A stretch of 64,000 nt of DNA from Chelonoidis abingdonii (Eukaryota; Chordata; Testudines; Testudinidae), in NCBI RefSeq assembly GCF_003597395.2, contig NC_133773.1, positions 130,204,658 through 130,268,657 of the forward strand. Reading direction: 5' to 3'. A program made the translations under genes and the position numbers. Within the stretch, counting starts at the first letter, position 1, and every line of letters begins with the position of its first letter. A model generated the notes under the pieces. That model made no database searches. It had not been told where the DNA came from and saw only the letters and a program-made list of their open reading frames with translations. Below, in pieces: positions 36,600-47,490 of the stretch.

Positions 36600-37018
36600 C
36601 CAGAAAGGACAAAAGACATGGCAGGGCCTGTTTTACTCTCCCCTTAGGGCATAAGCTGATTTAACAGAAACTGAGACAGGCAAAAAATAGTTCCACTGCT
36701 CAGCCTAGCCTACAGTTACCAGAACTTTTCCCTCACCTCTCCCAACCAGTTCTCTTCCAGGTCTATTCCCAGACCTGGAACACCTATTGGAACCTACCTG
36801 CTTACTGCAGTTCTTATGCCCCAGACCATGTACCTCAAAATCCTCTAATCACTAGATTACTTCCCCTGCAGCTCTCCAGCTCAGCTAAGCTCCTCCTGGC
36901 CTTTATAAAGGCCAGGTAAAGAGCATTAAGACCCATAGCCTTAGCTGAGAAACAGCTGATTAATCACAGGTGGTGCTAAACCCCATCTCCCCTTAAATGG
37001 GCCAGTCACCCAGTGACA
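36600..37018 (-). mobile_element. LTR-like sequence with palindromic TATA region
   Basis: On the minus strand it starts TGTCACTGGGTGACTGGCCC, then GATTAATCAGCTGTTTCTC and a TATA box inside the perfect 22-bp palindrome at 36895-36916 (CCTGGCCTTTA followed by its reverse complement). Sequence downstream on that strand is GC-richer, as in an LTR. The 3' border is not resolved and no duplication was found. Confidence 0.4.
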
Positions 37019-37055
37019 ACATCAACAGAAGATTGTGGAGCATACAGATTGCTGG

Positions 37056-37130
37056 TTTTGGTATTTGTACAGTGCCTACCACAATGGGATCCTGGTCCAT
37101 GGTGAGGGCTCGTAGGCATTACTGCAATAC
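37056..37130 (+). repeat. Old dispersed repeat end
   Basis: TTTGTACAGTGCCTACCACAATGGGATCC with CTCGTAGGCATTACTGCAATAC is the decayed end of a MIR-like repeat common in amniotes. Confidence 0.5.
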
Positions 37131-37235
37131 AAAAAACATATAACAGCAGCAGCAGCTAGCTAGACACAGGAGTACGTTATAGCCACAGACTTGGCAGCCT
37201 CTTTGAATTTCATGGTCAGTTTTTGCTGTAATACA

Positions 37236-37383
37236 CAAGGCCGCCCAGAGGATTCAGGGGGCCTGGGGCAAAGCAATTTCGGGGGTCCCTTCCATAAAAA
37301 AATTGCAATACTATATTCTCATGGGGACCCCTGCAGGGCCTAGGCAAATTGCCCCACTTGCTTCCCCCCCATGGGCAGCCCTG
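37236..37383. mobile_element. Short turtle MITE, 148 bp
   Basis: Ends CAAGGCCGCCCAGAGG and CATGGGCAGCCCTG are imperfect inverted repeats. The interior GGGGCAAAGCAATTTCGGGG...CAATACTATATTCTC...GGCAAATTGCCCCACTTG recurs as a family; its last part is repeated at 38885-38929. Its own right flank does not match its left duplication. Confidence 0.65.
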
Positions 37384-37869
37384 GGAAAAATAAACCTTCT
37401 GCATCTCGGCACAAACCCAGTTTTGAGAAAACTTCTTTACAAGGTATCACTGGTTCTCAGCATCAGCTAGTGCTAAAAGGCACTAAAGCTCATTAAAAGG
37501 GTTAGACAAATATTATCCGTCAAATTTTTTTGGATCAAAAACTAGGGGTTTTTAAAAAGCAGAAAAAAATCACGAACAATGTCTGCTTCCCTTCAAAATT
37601 TGTTATGGTTTTTTTAATTGAAAAGCTGAAATTAGTCTGCCAAAACCTGAATATGGTTTGGGGTTTCAGAAGCGTGTGGCAATATTTGCTGCTTGCTGGT
37701 TTGATTGTTTAAGAAACAACACAAATTCTGCTTAAAAATTCAAAACTTTTTGAACCACCTCAGCTTGTGACAAGCGCCTGATGCCCATCCTAGTCAGAGA
37801 TTTTTCAGGTTTCTGATACCTTGCTGGCTCTCTTGATCATATCTGTCTCCGTAACTTGGTTCATTAGCT
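37384..37869. other. Unique AT-rich sequence inside the composite insertion
   Basis: No gene or named repeat. Confidence 0.4.
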
Positions 37870-38025
37870 AGAACATAAGAACGCCATACTAGATCAAGCC
37901 AAAGGTCCATCTAGCCAGTTCGTGTACACAATGGCCACCATGCCATAATGCCCAGAGGGAGTGAACATAAGGTAATTGATCAAGTGATTTCCCCTGCCAT
38001 CCATCTCCACCTTCTGACACAGAGG
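37870..38025. mobile_element. CR1-related fragment
   Basis: Same block as 32430-32666 (GAACATAAGAACGCCATACTA...AAAGGTCCATCTAGCC...TAATTGATCAAGTGATTTCC) with more small indels. It ends abruptly at the junction with the duplicated segment. Confidence 0.6.
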
Positions 38026-38028
38026 GGA

Positions 38029-38929
38029 TCGCACTCAGAGGTTTGCTATGTGTAACTGTCACAGGAAGTCTTGAGAACACTGAATTAACCCTCTGAAGCT
38101 CAGGAATGCGGGGGGGGGAATGTCTCTCTTAGTAGGTGGAGAGGGGTAGGTGGGGTAGGATATTGCTCTTCTCATGGTGATCCTCCCGTGGCTAATTTTA
38201 AATAAGCTACCTCCCTGACATCTCCTATGCATGAATTAATATTAGGACCATAATTGGCATTTGAGAAATGAAAGGGAGGTAGCCCTAATGGAAAGCTAAC
38301 GCTTGTCTCTACAAGCCAACTGCTGAATGAGCTTTAGGGTAGGGAAGACTGGCCTCCCAACAGCCTGGCCTGACCTATGGAGCCTCCCCACTCCTGCCCC
38401 CAATCTCCCCAGCCTTCTGCTGCCTGTGCTCGTCAGACGCATCGAGAGACTACACTATCAGCCAGACCCCGCCCCTTCGCTCTTACCCCTCTGTCCGTGA
38501 GGAGACGCCCGACATGTGCTCCATGAGCCGAAGCGCCAAGCCCCATCCCTCTATCCTGAACTCTGCCTTATCAACTCCTCTCAGTCTCCTACCCCCAGCT
38601 TCCCTCACCGAAGCTCAGCGCGTCGTGACCAGGACATCCCGAAAGCTGTTGGTACGTGACCAGCGGGTGTTCTGACTCTCCCCCAGAGCAGATGGGGGCA
38701 GTGCTACAGCTGGGCCTGAGCTCCCAGGCCCGCCCCCTTACCACGCTGGCTCTGAGCAGGGCGGAGCTCAGGCCCCACTGGAGTCACGCTGCACAGCTGT
38801 TCAGGGACGGTCCTGGATGAGCTAAGGCTCCGGGAGAGGGGCGGGACCCTCACCCGTTCTCTTGGGAACCCCTACCGAGCCTGGGACCTGGGGCAAATTG
38901 CCCCACTTGCCCCTCCCCCGACGGCCCTG
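38029..38929 (+). repeat. Duplicated segment, copy 2 (partner at 282-1340)
   Basis: Collinear with copy 1 from CGCACTCAGAGGTTTGCTATGTG, through the 3' end of the hAT MITE, its right target site AATTAACC, then AGCCCTAATGGAAAGCTAACG, TGCTGAATGAGCTTTAGGG, CTCAGCGCGTCG and CAGCTGTTCAGGGA. It is shorter than copy 1 through many one- to few-base deletions. Non-coding. Confidence 0.65.
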
Positions 38930-38937
38930 GTAATACA

Positions 38938-40079
38938 TGGCACCTTTCCTTTCTAGTCATTCTAGAGCAAAGGCTAGCATGAACATTCTGAAATTTAACA
39001 GATAAAATTGAACAGGTGGTATCCAGACATAGGAAACCCATATATATGTGCCGCCCTCTTACATACAGCATCAGATAAGGGATTCATGACTGGCATGAAA
39101 TGCACAAGGTGAAAAGGATTGTATGCCTCACCTTGGTGGGGCAGTGTTCCCTATCACTTCCCACAGCCAAAAATGCATTAGCAGAGCTGCCTTTTCTATT
39201 AAAAGTAAAGAATACACTCTTGTTTCACCCATCACTAATGTGCCTTACGTTTCTGTTGCCCAGTGGAGTAAAGCCCAAGCATCATGGGATTTTTTTCCTC
39301 AGGGGGCTGCATAAGTTAACAAGGTCAAATTTGGCCTCAGCATTTTATAAAGCCACAGGATGAGGCCTTTGAAGGGTAATTTTAACATCACTGATGCTGC
39401 CATAGTAGACAAGAACAGAGATTTTAAGCAGGCAGAAAAATATGTACAGCACATGAAGAATCTGTCTGCTTTGTGTGGATTTCTTCCCCTTCAGTTAGTG
39501 TTAAAGATTCGTGTCTTCCTGTGTGTTTTTCATGATATCCAAAATTCATTGAGTCATAAGCTTACACTTCCTGTTCATTGCAACAGCATAAAAAATTAAT
39601 ATTTCATAATATTCTGTGCCATAAGAGCTCAGCTTCTGTGGTGATGGGTGAAGTATAATTTCCTGGAATAAAATAAAAGATGTCTTATTTATTAGTTATT
39701 TGCTATGGGGACAAGTCAACCAGCTGCAGAGACTACTCTTGGCTTATGCATTACTTTAGTCTCACACTCTATTTTGGAGTAGTTCAACATCTTTGTGCTC
39801 ATTTTCAACACAGGAGTGAATTTACCCCGATTAATTGCATCTTTCTGGACACTAGGATATTTGAGAAAAATCTTTATATTTATTAATGCATATGGTTGCT
39901 CAGTGGAAAAGCCTCTCTACCTATGTACTTAAAAAGCTACAGACACCATAGACATCTGTGCACCTCCCAAATAAGAATAGCAATCTCTTTCTCTCTCTTC
40001 CTACCTAGCTTGATTAGTCCATAGACTTTTCTTTGCTTGGGATGTGAGAGGCATTCTGTATGACCCAGTTAATGAAGAA
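38938..40079. other. Intergenic, no gene seen
   Basis: No exon or well-preserved repeat recognised. Confidence 0.4.
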
Positions 40080-41030
40080 ACATTAAGCTGAAGAGATGAG
40101 TTTTGCATTTATTTCCAAAACTGGTGACATCCAGGATTATTTCTATCTTGTACTATGGGGGCTTCCATAATCTAAATCCAGTGCCTGTAAAAGTTCTGCC
40201 TCTCAGCCTCATGAGCTTCCTCCTACTGGTCAACAGTTTCACAACAGCTATATTCCACTGTAGCAATGAGAGTCAAGCTTGAGGCAGGAGAGGCAAATTA
40301 TCAGGTGGCTAGAATCAGATCCCTGGAGAGTCTTGAGTATCAGGACTCTCTGTTCAATATGGAATCAATGCAGTGGTGTGCTCCAGGTGATTTATGTAGT
40401 AGTCAGATGGGCAGTTGCACTTTGAACTAGTTGGAGCATTTTAGGTATAATGAGTTGCAAGGATCAAGGTCATGAGTATGTAGATCATTGGGGCCAGTTC
40501 TGTTTCTGATACGATGGCAGTGCATTCTTCTGGCTGATGGAAAATGGCTTTTTTGGTTTGATTGTTTTGTTTTTCTTGCCTCAATAGCTATTTGCCAATC
40601 ACATTGAGCAGACCAAAAGGACCCCAAAGCCATAGACCAGCTGAACTATCTGAGGGCAAATCCCTTCAATTCTGGGGGATGTTAGAGAAGAGTCAAGTTT
40701 ATTAAGCACTTTCTTCTTCCCATCAGCATCACCTCAACCTGGCCTGAGTTCACCTGTAGGCGGCTGCTCTTTGTTCAGATACTGGTTTTGGCTAGGCACT
40801 GAAAAATCTGAGAGATGATGTATTAATATTCAATGCAAAAAAAGAGCTGGGTGTCATCTCCATACTATTGACATTTCTATTCATGTTGCCTCACCAGCTT
40901 TCCCACTAACTTTATATAGATGTGGAATAATACAGGGTACTGAGCCTTGTGAGACTCCACCAATAAGGGCTTTAGAAATGGAGGAACAGTTACCCATAAG
41001 AACCTACCACATTCAGTTTAAGAAGAAGAA
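40080..41030 (-). mobile_element. L2/CR1-superfamily LINE remnant
   Basis: On the minus strand, from about 40970 leftwards, the frame reads GGVSQGSVPCIIPHLYKVSGKAGE, a decayed G-V-P-Q-G-S-x-LSP-LFNIY reverse transcriptase block. It is followed by decayed sequence consistent with the rest of the reverse transcriptase and the C-terminal region. Stops and shifts throughout. Naming the clade L2-like is from memory of the motif wording. Confidence 0.55.
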
Positions 41031-41716
41031 TCTGAGATATCTCAGGACATTTCTGTTCACTCCTGCAGTTTTCAGGAGACATGCACAAAGAGTATCTTAT
41101 TATTAAAGTTGGTTCAGAAAGGTAGAGAGAGATCTATTTAGAAAGAAAATTCCCTATCTAATCTAAGCAGAACAGGAAAATTTGTGTCCTTCATTATCTT
41201 GTATGACAGAGAAGTTGTTCAACACACCCACCTTCTTCAGCCTGCAACTAATAAGGGTGGAACTAATATGATAAATAATATCCCCCATGGAATAAGGATT
41301 ATAAAAAAAACCACACTCTTTGTATGGCTATAATTACCATAAAATAGGTGTCGTCCTGAGTGTCACAGCTAGAATATTGGTTAATAACATTGAGGAAGAA
41401 GATGGTTTATAATTCTTGCAGTCTGATAAAGTTAATTTGAAAAGATGGAAATACGGCCATTTCATGTGGGGGTACACACAACACATATGCATTATATATT
41501 TATAGCTATATATACAAATACACAAGTGGGTATAGCTATACATACATAAACTAAAAACACACGTGTCTATTAGGAAACAGATGCCACTTGGTACAATCTG
41601 GGACATGCCAAAGGCATTTCAAATGCTCTTTAGGCACCAGGGAAAATATTAAAAGTCTTGTTTGTCAGGGGTGGTTTAGCAGCATCCAGAGAGAGAGGCT
41701 GGCCTCGTGGCAAGAG
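41031..41716. other. Intergenic, no gene seen
   Basis: No gene seen. About 41465-41560 is a TA/CA-rich low-complexity patch. Confidence 0.45.
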
Positions 41717-42019
41717 CAGGGGTTCTCAAATTTCATTGCGCCATGACTTCCTTCTGACAACCAAAATTACTGCACAACCCCAGGATAGGGGACTAAAGCC
41801 TGAGCCCTGCTGCCCCAGGGGCTTCAGCACCAGACAGGGGGCCTGTAACCTGAGCCCCACCACTCAGGGTGGAAGCCCTCTGGCTTCAGCTTCAGCCCTG
41901 AGTGGTGGGGCTCAGGCTTTGGGCGTAGGCCCCAGCAAGTCCAAGACATCCCTGGTGATCCCATTAAAATGGGGTCAGGACCCACTTTGGGGTCCCAACC
42001 CACAGTTTGAGAACCACTG
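41717..42019. mobile_element. hAT-type MITE with internal hairpin
   Basis: Starts CAGGGGTTCTCAAATTTC and ends CAGTTTGAGAACCACTG. Flanks GGCAAGAG (41709-41716) and GGCTTGAG (42020-42027) match 6/8. Inside, the 21 bp at 41849-41869 are the exact reverse complement of 41896-41916, giving a hairpin with a 26-base loop. Terminal sequence is shared with the MITEs at 119 and 60563, while the interior is different. Confidence 0.8.
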
Positions 42020-44266
42020 GGCTTGAGATTTCCCACCATATTCCCCCTTCCATAGGAACGCTCATGAGGCTTATCTTTTTAAATGTCATTGAATCCCTTA
42101 GCACACATTCAATCATTTTTACATTAAAATAACGACCTGGGGGTTGTAACATCTCAGTGCAAATCAGGCCTTTGTGCAAAGAAAGGGGCATGAGCAGGAA
42201 AAGGAGAAGTGAAGATGTTCTTGCGATGAGGCCCTGAGATGAAAGCAGAGGTGTCTGCTATATCCCTTCTCTCTCTCTCCCTCGCTATCTGAAGTCTGTT
42301 GTATATTTGTTCCTTCACTGCTCCTCTCTTTAGATTAGATTTCTCCTTTCTCATTACCAACCTTAATAGACCCTTCAGACCTCATTCCAGCCCCAGATAT
42401 TATCTGACCCGTATAATTAATTAATTATAGCCCAAATATTATAGATTATTAAAAATAGCATAACTAATAGTGTAATATCTCAAGCTGTCGACTTTAATAG
42501 TCAACATTGTCTTGGTCTCTCTTATCAGGCTGGGACACCCGGTGAGAATATTGATTTCTGGTAATTTTAACCATAATCTGCCATCCTGATGGGTAATTGT
42601 CAGATTTTCACCAGAGTCAGAGCTCATTTGAAATCGTTAAACCATCGGCAGGGCTCACAGTTGATCTTAATGTTTCCTTTTTCTACCCCTTCAATATGTT
42701 TCAGCAACAGAGAGGAAAATAAATAGAGAGAGAACCAAAAGAGAGAGATGCTTACGTGCAAACCATCGGATTTCTCTTTTATTTATTCCCATTCCCCTTT
42801 TGTCCACAATCTCTGAATCCCAGGGAGGAGAGTAGGGCTGTTTTAAGGTTGATTTTTTTTTTTGCCATCACCCCCTTTCTGTCCTTAGTTTTTTTTTTTC
42901 CCCCTCCTTCCCCAGCTTCCCATATTCATGCCTATGCCAGAGAATCTTCTCCCGGTTCTACCCCCAAAGTTAACGTTCTGTCCCCAGCCCTACAGAGGAA
43001 CAGATGTCAATTTCAACCCACGTGCAAATAAATAAATAATTAAACCGTCTAATTTTCTGCTACACCTCCCCATGGGAGGGAGGTGTGGCTCCCCTCTGCA
43101 CACACACCCTCTCTCCAACCTGATTATTGTCCAGGCTTAGGAAATCAGAGTGCAGTATTTACAAAGGGCTTGCAGGATAGAGGGGAAGAGATATGGACAG
43201 ACAGGGACACACAGAGAGGCTGGCTTTACCCTCATCTACATACCCACATGGGGTGTCCGCTGGAAAAGAAGTAATACCAACCATAGAAACAGACACTGCA
43301 TGGCTAGGACACCCCATCTTTACTCCCTCTCTCCCTTTACAGGAAAACCACATACATATTACAAGTATACCCATTGCGAATGGAAATGGAACCCTCTGGA
43401 GACTTCAGTTTATTTCATGCAGCACAAAAGGGTTGGACAGGGATTGCTGTTAGAGAAACCCACCTATTTGGGTCCGTTTGTAAAAGGATCACAACAAAAA
43501 GGCCTGGCGGGGGAGGGGCCTAAAAAGGAGAACACTAAAGTATTTCTATAATTGACCAACCCTCCATTCCGCTTCTAAAGACTCCCAAAAGATTACCGGG
43601 CATTTTTTTAGTTGGGCATAGGGGTGGTGAGTTCATAACGGACTCTGAGCAAAAGGGATCAGCTTTCACTAGGTGTATGAATAAGAGCTGCAGATGAGAT
43701 CTTTCCCCGAGATAAGTGAGAACAAGCCACTTTATTAGTATTTTATATATGCTCCAGGTATAGGAAGATAAGCGCCTAGATTAACGGGGGAGGGGCGGTT
43801 GGATTTAAACAGGAATTTGCCGAACTAAATCTTGAAAGGGAACAAGGTAAGATACCTTTGAACCTCTCGCTGGGTGTCATTTCGGAAGCAAAAAGCCTCG
43901 TGCCGTGAGTGGATGTTTCTCTCGCCTAAGCGTTCTTAATTTGCAACAGAATAAACATACCTCAATTCCACAGGGCCCCAGGGCAGCCGGGCTCTCTCCC
44001 TCTGGCGGGTTTGAAACCCTTAAGGGAATCGGTGAGGAAGAAGAGAACTGTTTTAATAGATCCTCCGAGGATTCCCCTGGAGCATTATTTAAACTTCTAA
44101 TTATGATTCATGTGTGTGATAATATTAATTTAATAATCAAGGAGCTGTGCAGGAAGCATTAACCTCAATTAAGCTCATTACTACCCTAACCTGGAATCCC
44201 CTGGGCTTTTAATTCTGCTGTGAGGACCTGACATTGTATTGATAGAGGGCAAGATCTGCTTCATAA

Positions 44267-44284
44267 TCTCTCTCTCTCTCTCTC
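44267..44284 (+). repeat. (TC)n microsatellite
   Basis: Nine TC units. Confidence 0.9.
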
Positions 44285-44835
44285 TTTTTAATAATCATTT
44301 TCTTTCTTGGATAGAGTTAATTAATTCTTTGGCTTTAACTGGGTTAACATTAAATATCCTCCACCACCCCTTTCCCGCAGCTTTACCGCTCACTCATGGT
44401 ACGTCTCATAATTTCAAGAAAGGGGTGAAAAGGTAAACAGTCTTTAAACTAATTATTGTTTATCCTGAAACAAGCGCACTGTTGTGTCTGGAGACCGATG
44501 GCCATAATAATAAATAAAATAATAATTAAAGCGACCAGCCACCCCACCTCACACCAGCTCAGTAGTGCCAGAACAGGTAGGATGGGGACTCCAGCTGCCA
44601 ATACAAATGTGGCAGTGTCAGAAAGGTGGCCGTTTTAAACATTCCTCAATCTGGAGGTGCTCTTTCTCAGCACAGGACCCTGGTTGGGAAGATCTTTTGG
44701 AAATCAGCCATGTTTGGAATCGAAGAGAAAATGGTAATAGGTAAAGGAGATATGGATAGATCATGCTATGTGCCCAAGAAATGGATGTCATTAGACGCTG
44801 CTTCTGATAAACGTGCAATCCACACATACACAGAG

Positions 44836-44854
44836 TCTCTCTCTCTCTCTCTCT
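44836..44854 (+). repeat. (CT)n microsatellite
   Basis: About nine CT units. Confidence 0.9.
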
Positions 44855-47339
44855 TGTCCTGACTCCCAATTTCAGTCTCCCGTTTACAGTTCTTCCAGGG
44901 CAGACAGACATGACATATCCCTGGCTTTCTAGTCCCCTTATCTCATCCGTTCTACCCCCTTTATTCTCCTCTCATGTTCATTCTAGTGGGTCTGTCACTA
45001 CCCGGGCTCTGGTTTACAGGAGCAGTGCTATCAGGAAATGGGGTTAAAGCACATTTCTTGAAGGCGGTATTTGTCTCCCTGAGTTTATTGTATTTGAATT
45101 AATACTAGCCCTAAGTCGCTTAGATCTTTGTTCTTAGAAAAAACATGTAGCTTGGTCTGAAAATTTCCTAATCGCGCAGATATTTTAAAGGACAGGACAA
45201 AACTCAGTCGGTTTCCAAAGTTCCTGGAGTCACCTTGGCCTCCAAACCCTTTCAATAAAATGCGCGGGTTTCCGGTTTAAATTAAAAGGTGGGATTTGAA
45301 AAGTCTGTCTTCTGCGTGTGTTACTTTGTGGAGGGGTAGGGGGCGTGGAAGGGCCATCCAGGCTCCCTTCCCATGCGGTGTATCCGGATTGTACAGACGG
45401 GACTTAACTCCAACTTGATGCTCCGCGTTGTAGGAACCATGTGTTTCCACCCACTCAGGAAAGGTACTGGAAAGACTTTATCCTCAGTGACCTTCCATTG
45501 CTCCCAGAGCACATTTCTGATCAATGCAAACCGATCAAGAAGTGCGGGGGAAGCGAGGCGGATTTCTCTTGCACCTGTTCCACCCCGAATCAGCCCCCCT
45601 CTTCCAATCCTCTTCCCCCATGGAAATCCATCAAAATGACCTTCCCAATGTAACAAGGGCTGCTAAACTGTTTTACCGCCACGATAAATGCCCTTAATTA
45701 CCCTGAGATCCGCGCCGCTGGAAGGGAATGATGAATGGCCAAAAAGAAAAGCTTCGGTTTTTGACTGGAGTTGTAGAAATCTAATTTTTTTAAAAAAATG
45801 GGATTTGTTGCTTAAAGACTCCGGTGCGTGCTGCTGGAGCCGGTGCTCAGGGAGGTGTTAGTGGCCCCCACTCCTGCCGAGTCGAACGGAGCAGAGAGCT
45901 CCAGTCCGTTCTACAGAGCTGCAAAACACAACCAGGCAGAAGGGGGGCACCGGGTGTTCAGGCTGATATTTACTAAATGCAAATGTTCTGTGCTGACAAA
46001 TAACGAGACGCATGTCCGTGCAGCCAGCCCCATGACCGCACAGGCCAGCAAGGGGGCTCTGATTTTATGCAGCTCGCTTTGCTGTTCAGTGTCTAAGGAT
46101 CATCTTCCAGTTGAAAATGCAATGAGGAGCCAGGCTGAATTGTCTGAGCCTAGACAACTTAGGGATCAGGAGGAAGGAGCAGTTTTATCTCAGCTGGGTT
46201 CCCAGTAAACGTGTAGCTTTAACAACTCAAGGGGATGGACAGAGGGCCTGCCCTTGCCTAGGGGTCACTTTCGCCGGCAGAGGGTCATTGCGGCGGGCGG
46301 AAGGAAGGGGACAGAGTGTCCTCTAGATCCAAAAGCCATTTGAAAATGTCCCTGGGAGCTGGATGCCTCTGCGGATCTGAGATAAGAGGAGCCTAGGGCA
46401 TCTCTCTCCCTTCGTGGTGCTGTTGAGGAGGAAGCAGGGCAGACCCAGCTCACCTCTGTTGGTGACTGGGAGACTGTCGCTCTGTGGCTGGCAGCCCTCC
46501 CACCTCCGAGTATTAGCCTCTCGCCCTCCCTTTAGCCAGCCCCTGTGGCTTGCACGAGGGTGGAGGAGAAGCCCCAGAGAGAGATGTGCTCCCCTAGCCT
46601 GCTGCTGGCACCAGACAGGTGGAACGCGCAGCCCGCACGCAGCTGCAGCCAGGGATTCCCTGGTGAGGGCTGTTTCATTCGTAGGCAAAATGATGTCCTC
46701 TTCCTCCCGCCCGTAAACCCAGCAGCCTGGGCCTGGGAGCCCCAAAGGATCCCCCGCCCCTGGCACTGTGTTTACGCCCACAGTGTAAACCCGACCCAGC
46801 CGTCGGTGTTACACCAACAGCATCTCCCAGCCAGGATTCAGTGGGGGCAATCATCCTGCCAAAGGAGGACGGAGTTAGGGGATCTCTGCACCCTACATCT
46901 CACTCACGCTGCTGTGGGAAGCAAAGGCTGCCCAGTTCTATGCTAACCACAAGCGCCTCCCGGCTTTAGAAATATCCCCTCCCTGCAGATATAATTCAAT
47001 CGAACTACAGAGATCACTATCGAGAGAGTTGTAAAACCGCTAGGGTTGGTTTGTTGGGTTACAGAAAGAGCCATTTCCATGCCAGCCATTCTCCTGGATG
47101 GTGGAGGGGCAGAGATTTGCAGACATGGCATTTAATTGGTGTTAATCTAACCCTCCTGCGAGGCCCCCTGCCCCGCCATCTCTTCCAAGCCACGCGTTCC
47201 CTGAACGCCACCCAGGCTGCGGTACTGCAGGTGTCCCTTTTTAAGGAAAAGGACTAGGACTGTCTCGAACAAGAGGAAAGTGGTCACCGGCCCCGATCAT
47301 GAGCGCGATATTACATGTCACAACAACTCATCTCATACG

Positions 47340-47490
47340 CCATAATCAGCGCTCGCTTTCTGGTGAACAGATAACCAGAGATGGCAGATGGATGGAGATT
47401 GCACAAATGAGGCTCTAATTGACAATCAATTGTGATTAGGAGCAATAGAACATCTTTATATCACTGGCTTTAAAACCCAGGAGCGCGCGC
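47340..47490. promoter_or_regulatory. Candidate enhancer-like block
   Basis: Contains CAGATGG (E-box type), then TCTAATTGACAATCAATTGTGATTAG-like spacing of homeodomain half-sites at 47413-47440, including an imperfect palindrome around CAATTGT/TAATTGAC, and a TTTATATCACTGGC stretch. Repeat-free and about 2.5 kb upstream of the NKX1-1 promoter. Only composition supports it; conservation was not tested. Confidence 0.25.

Larger units (their letters stand above)
37236..38929. mobile_element. Composite insertion bracketed by perfect 8-bp repeat
   Basis: GTAATACA stands at 37228-37235 and again at 38930-38937. The left end reads CAAGGCCGCCCAGAGG and the right end CGACGGCCCTG, inverted ends of the same short element family. 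Between them are a complete 148-bp element (37236-37383), a stretch of unique sequence, a CR1-type fragment and the second copy of the 282-1340 segment. One reading is that the short element inserted first and later received about 1.5 kb by duplication or recombination. An assembly join through the short repeat is the alternative. Confidence 0.55.

Noticed and set aside
45828..46208. 126-codon + strand frame
   Set aside because: No recognised family or repeats of protein motifs; length is within chance for this composition.
46323..46781. 152-codon minus-strand frame and overlapping + frames upstream of NKX1-1
   Set aside because: No recognisable domain, no splice or promoter context, and open in several frames at once in GC-rich sequence.
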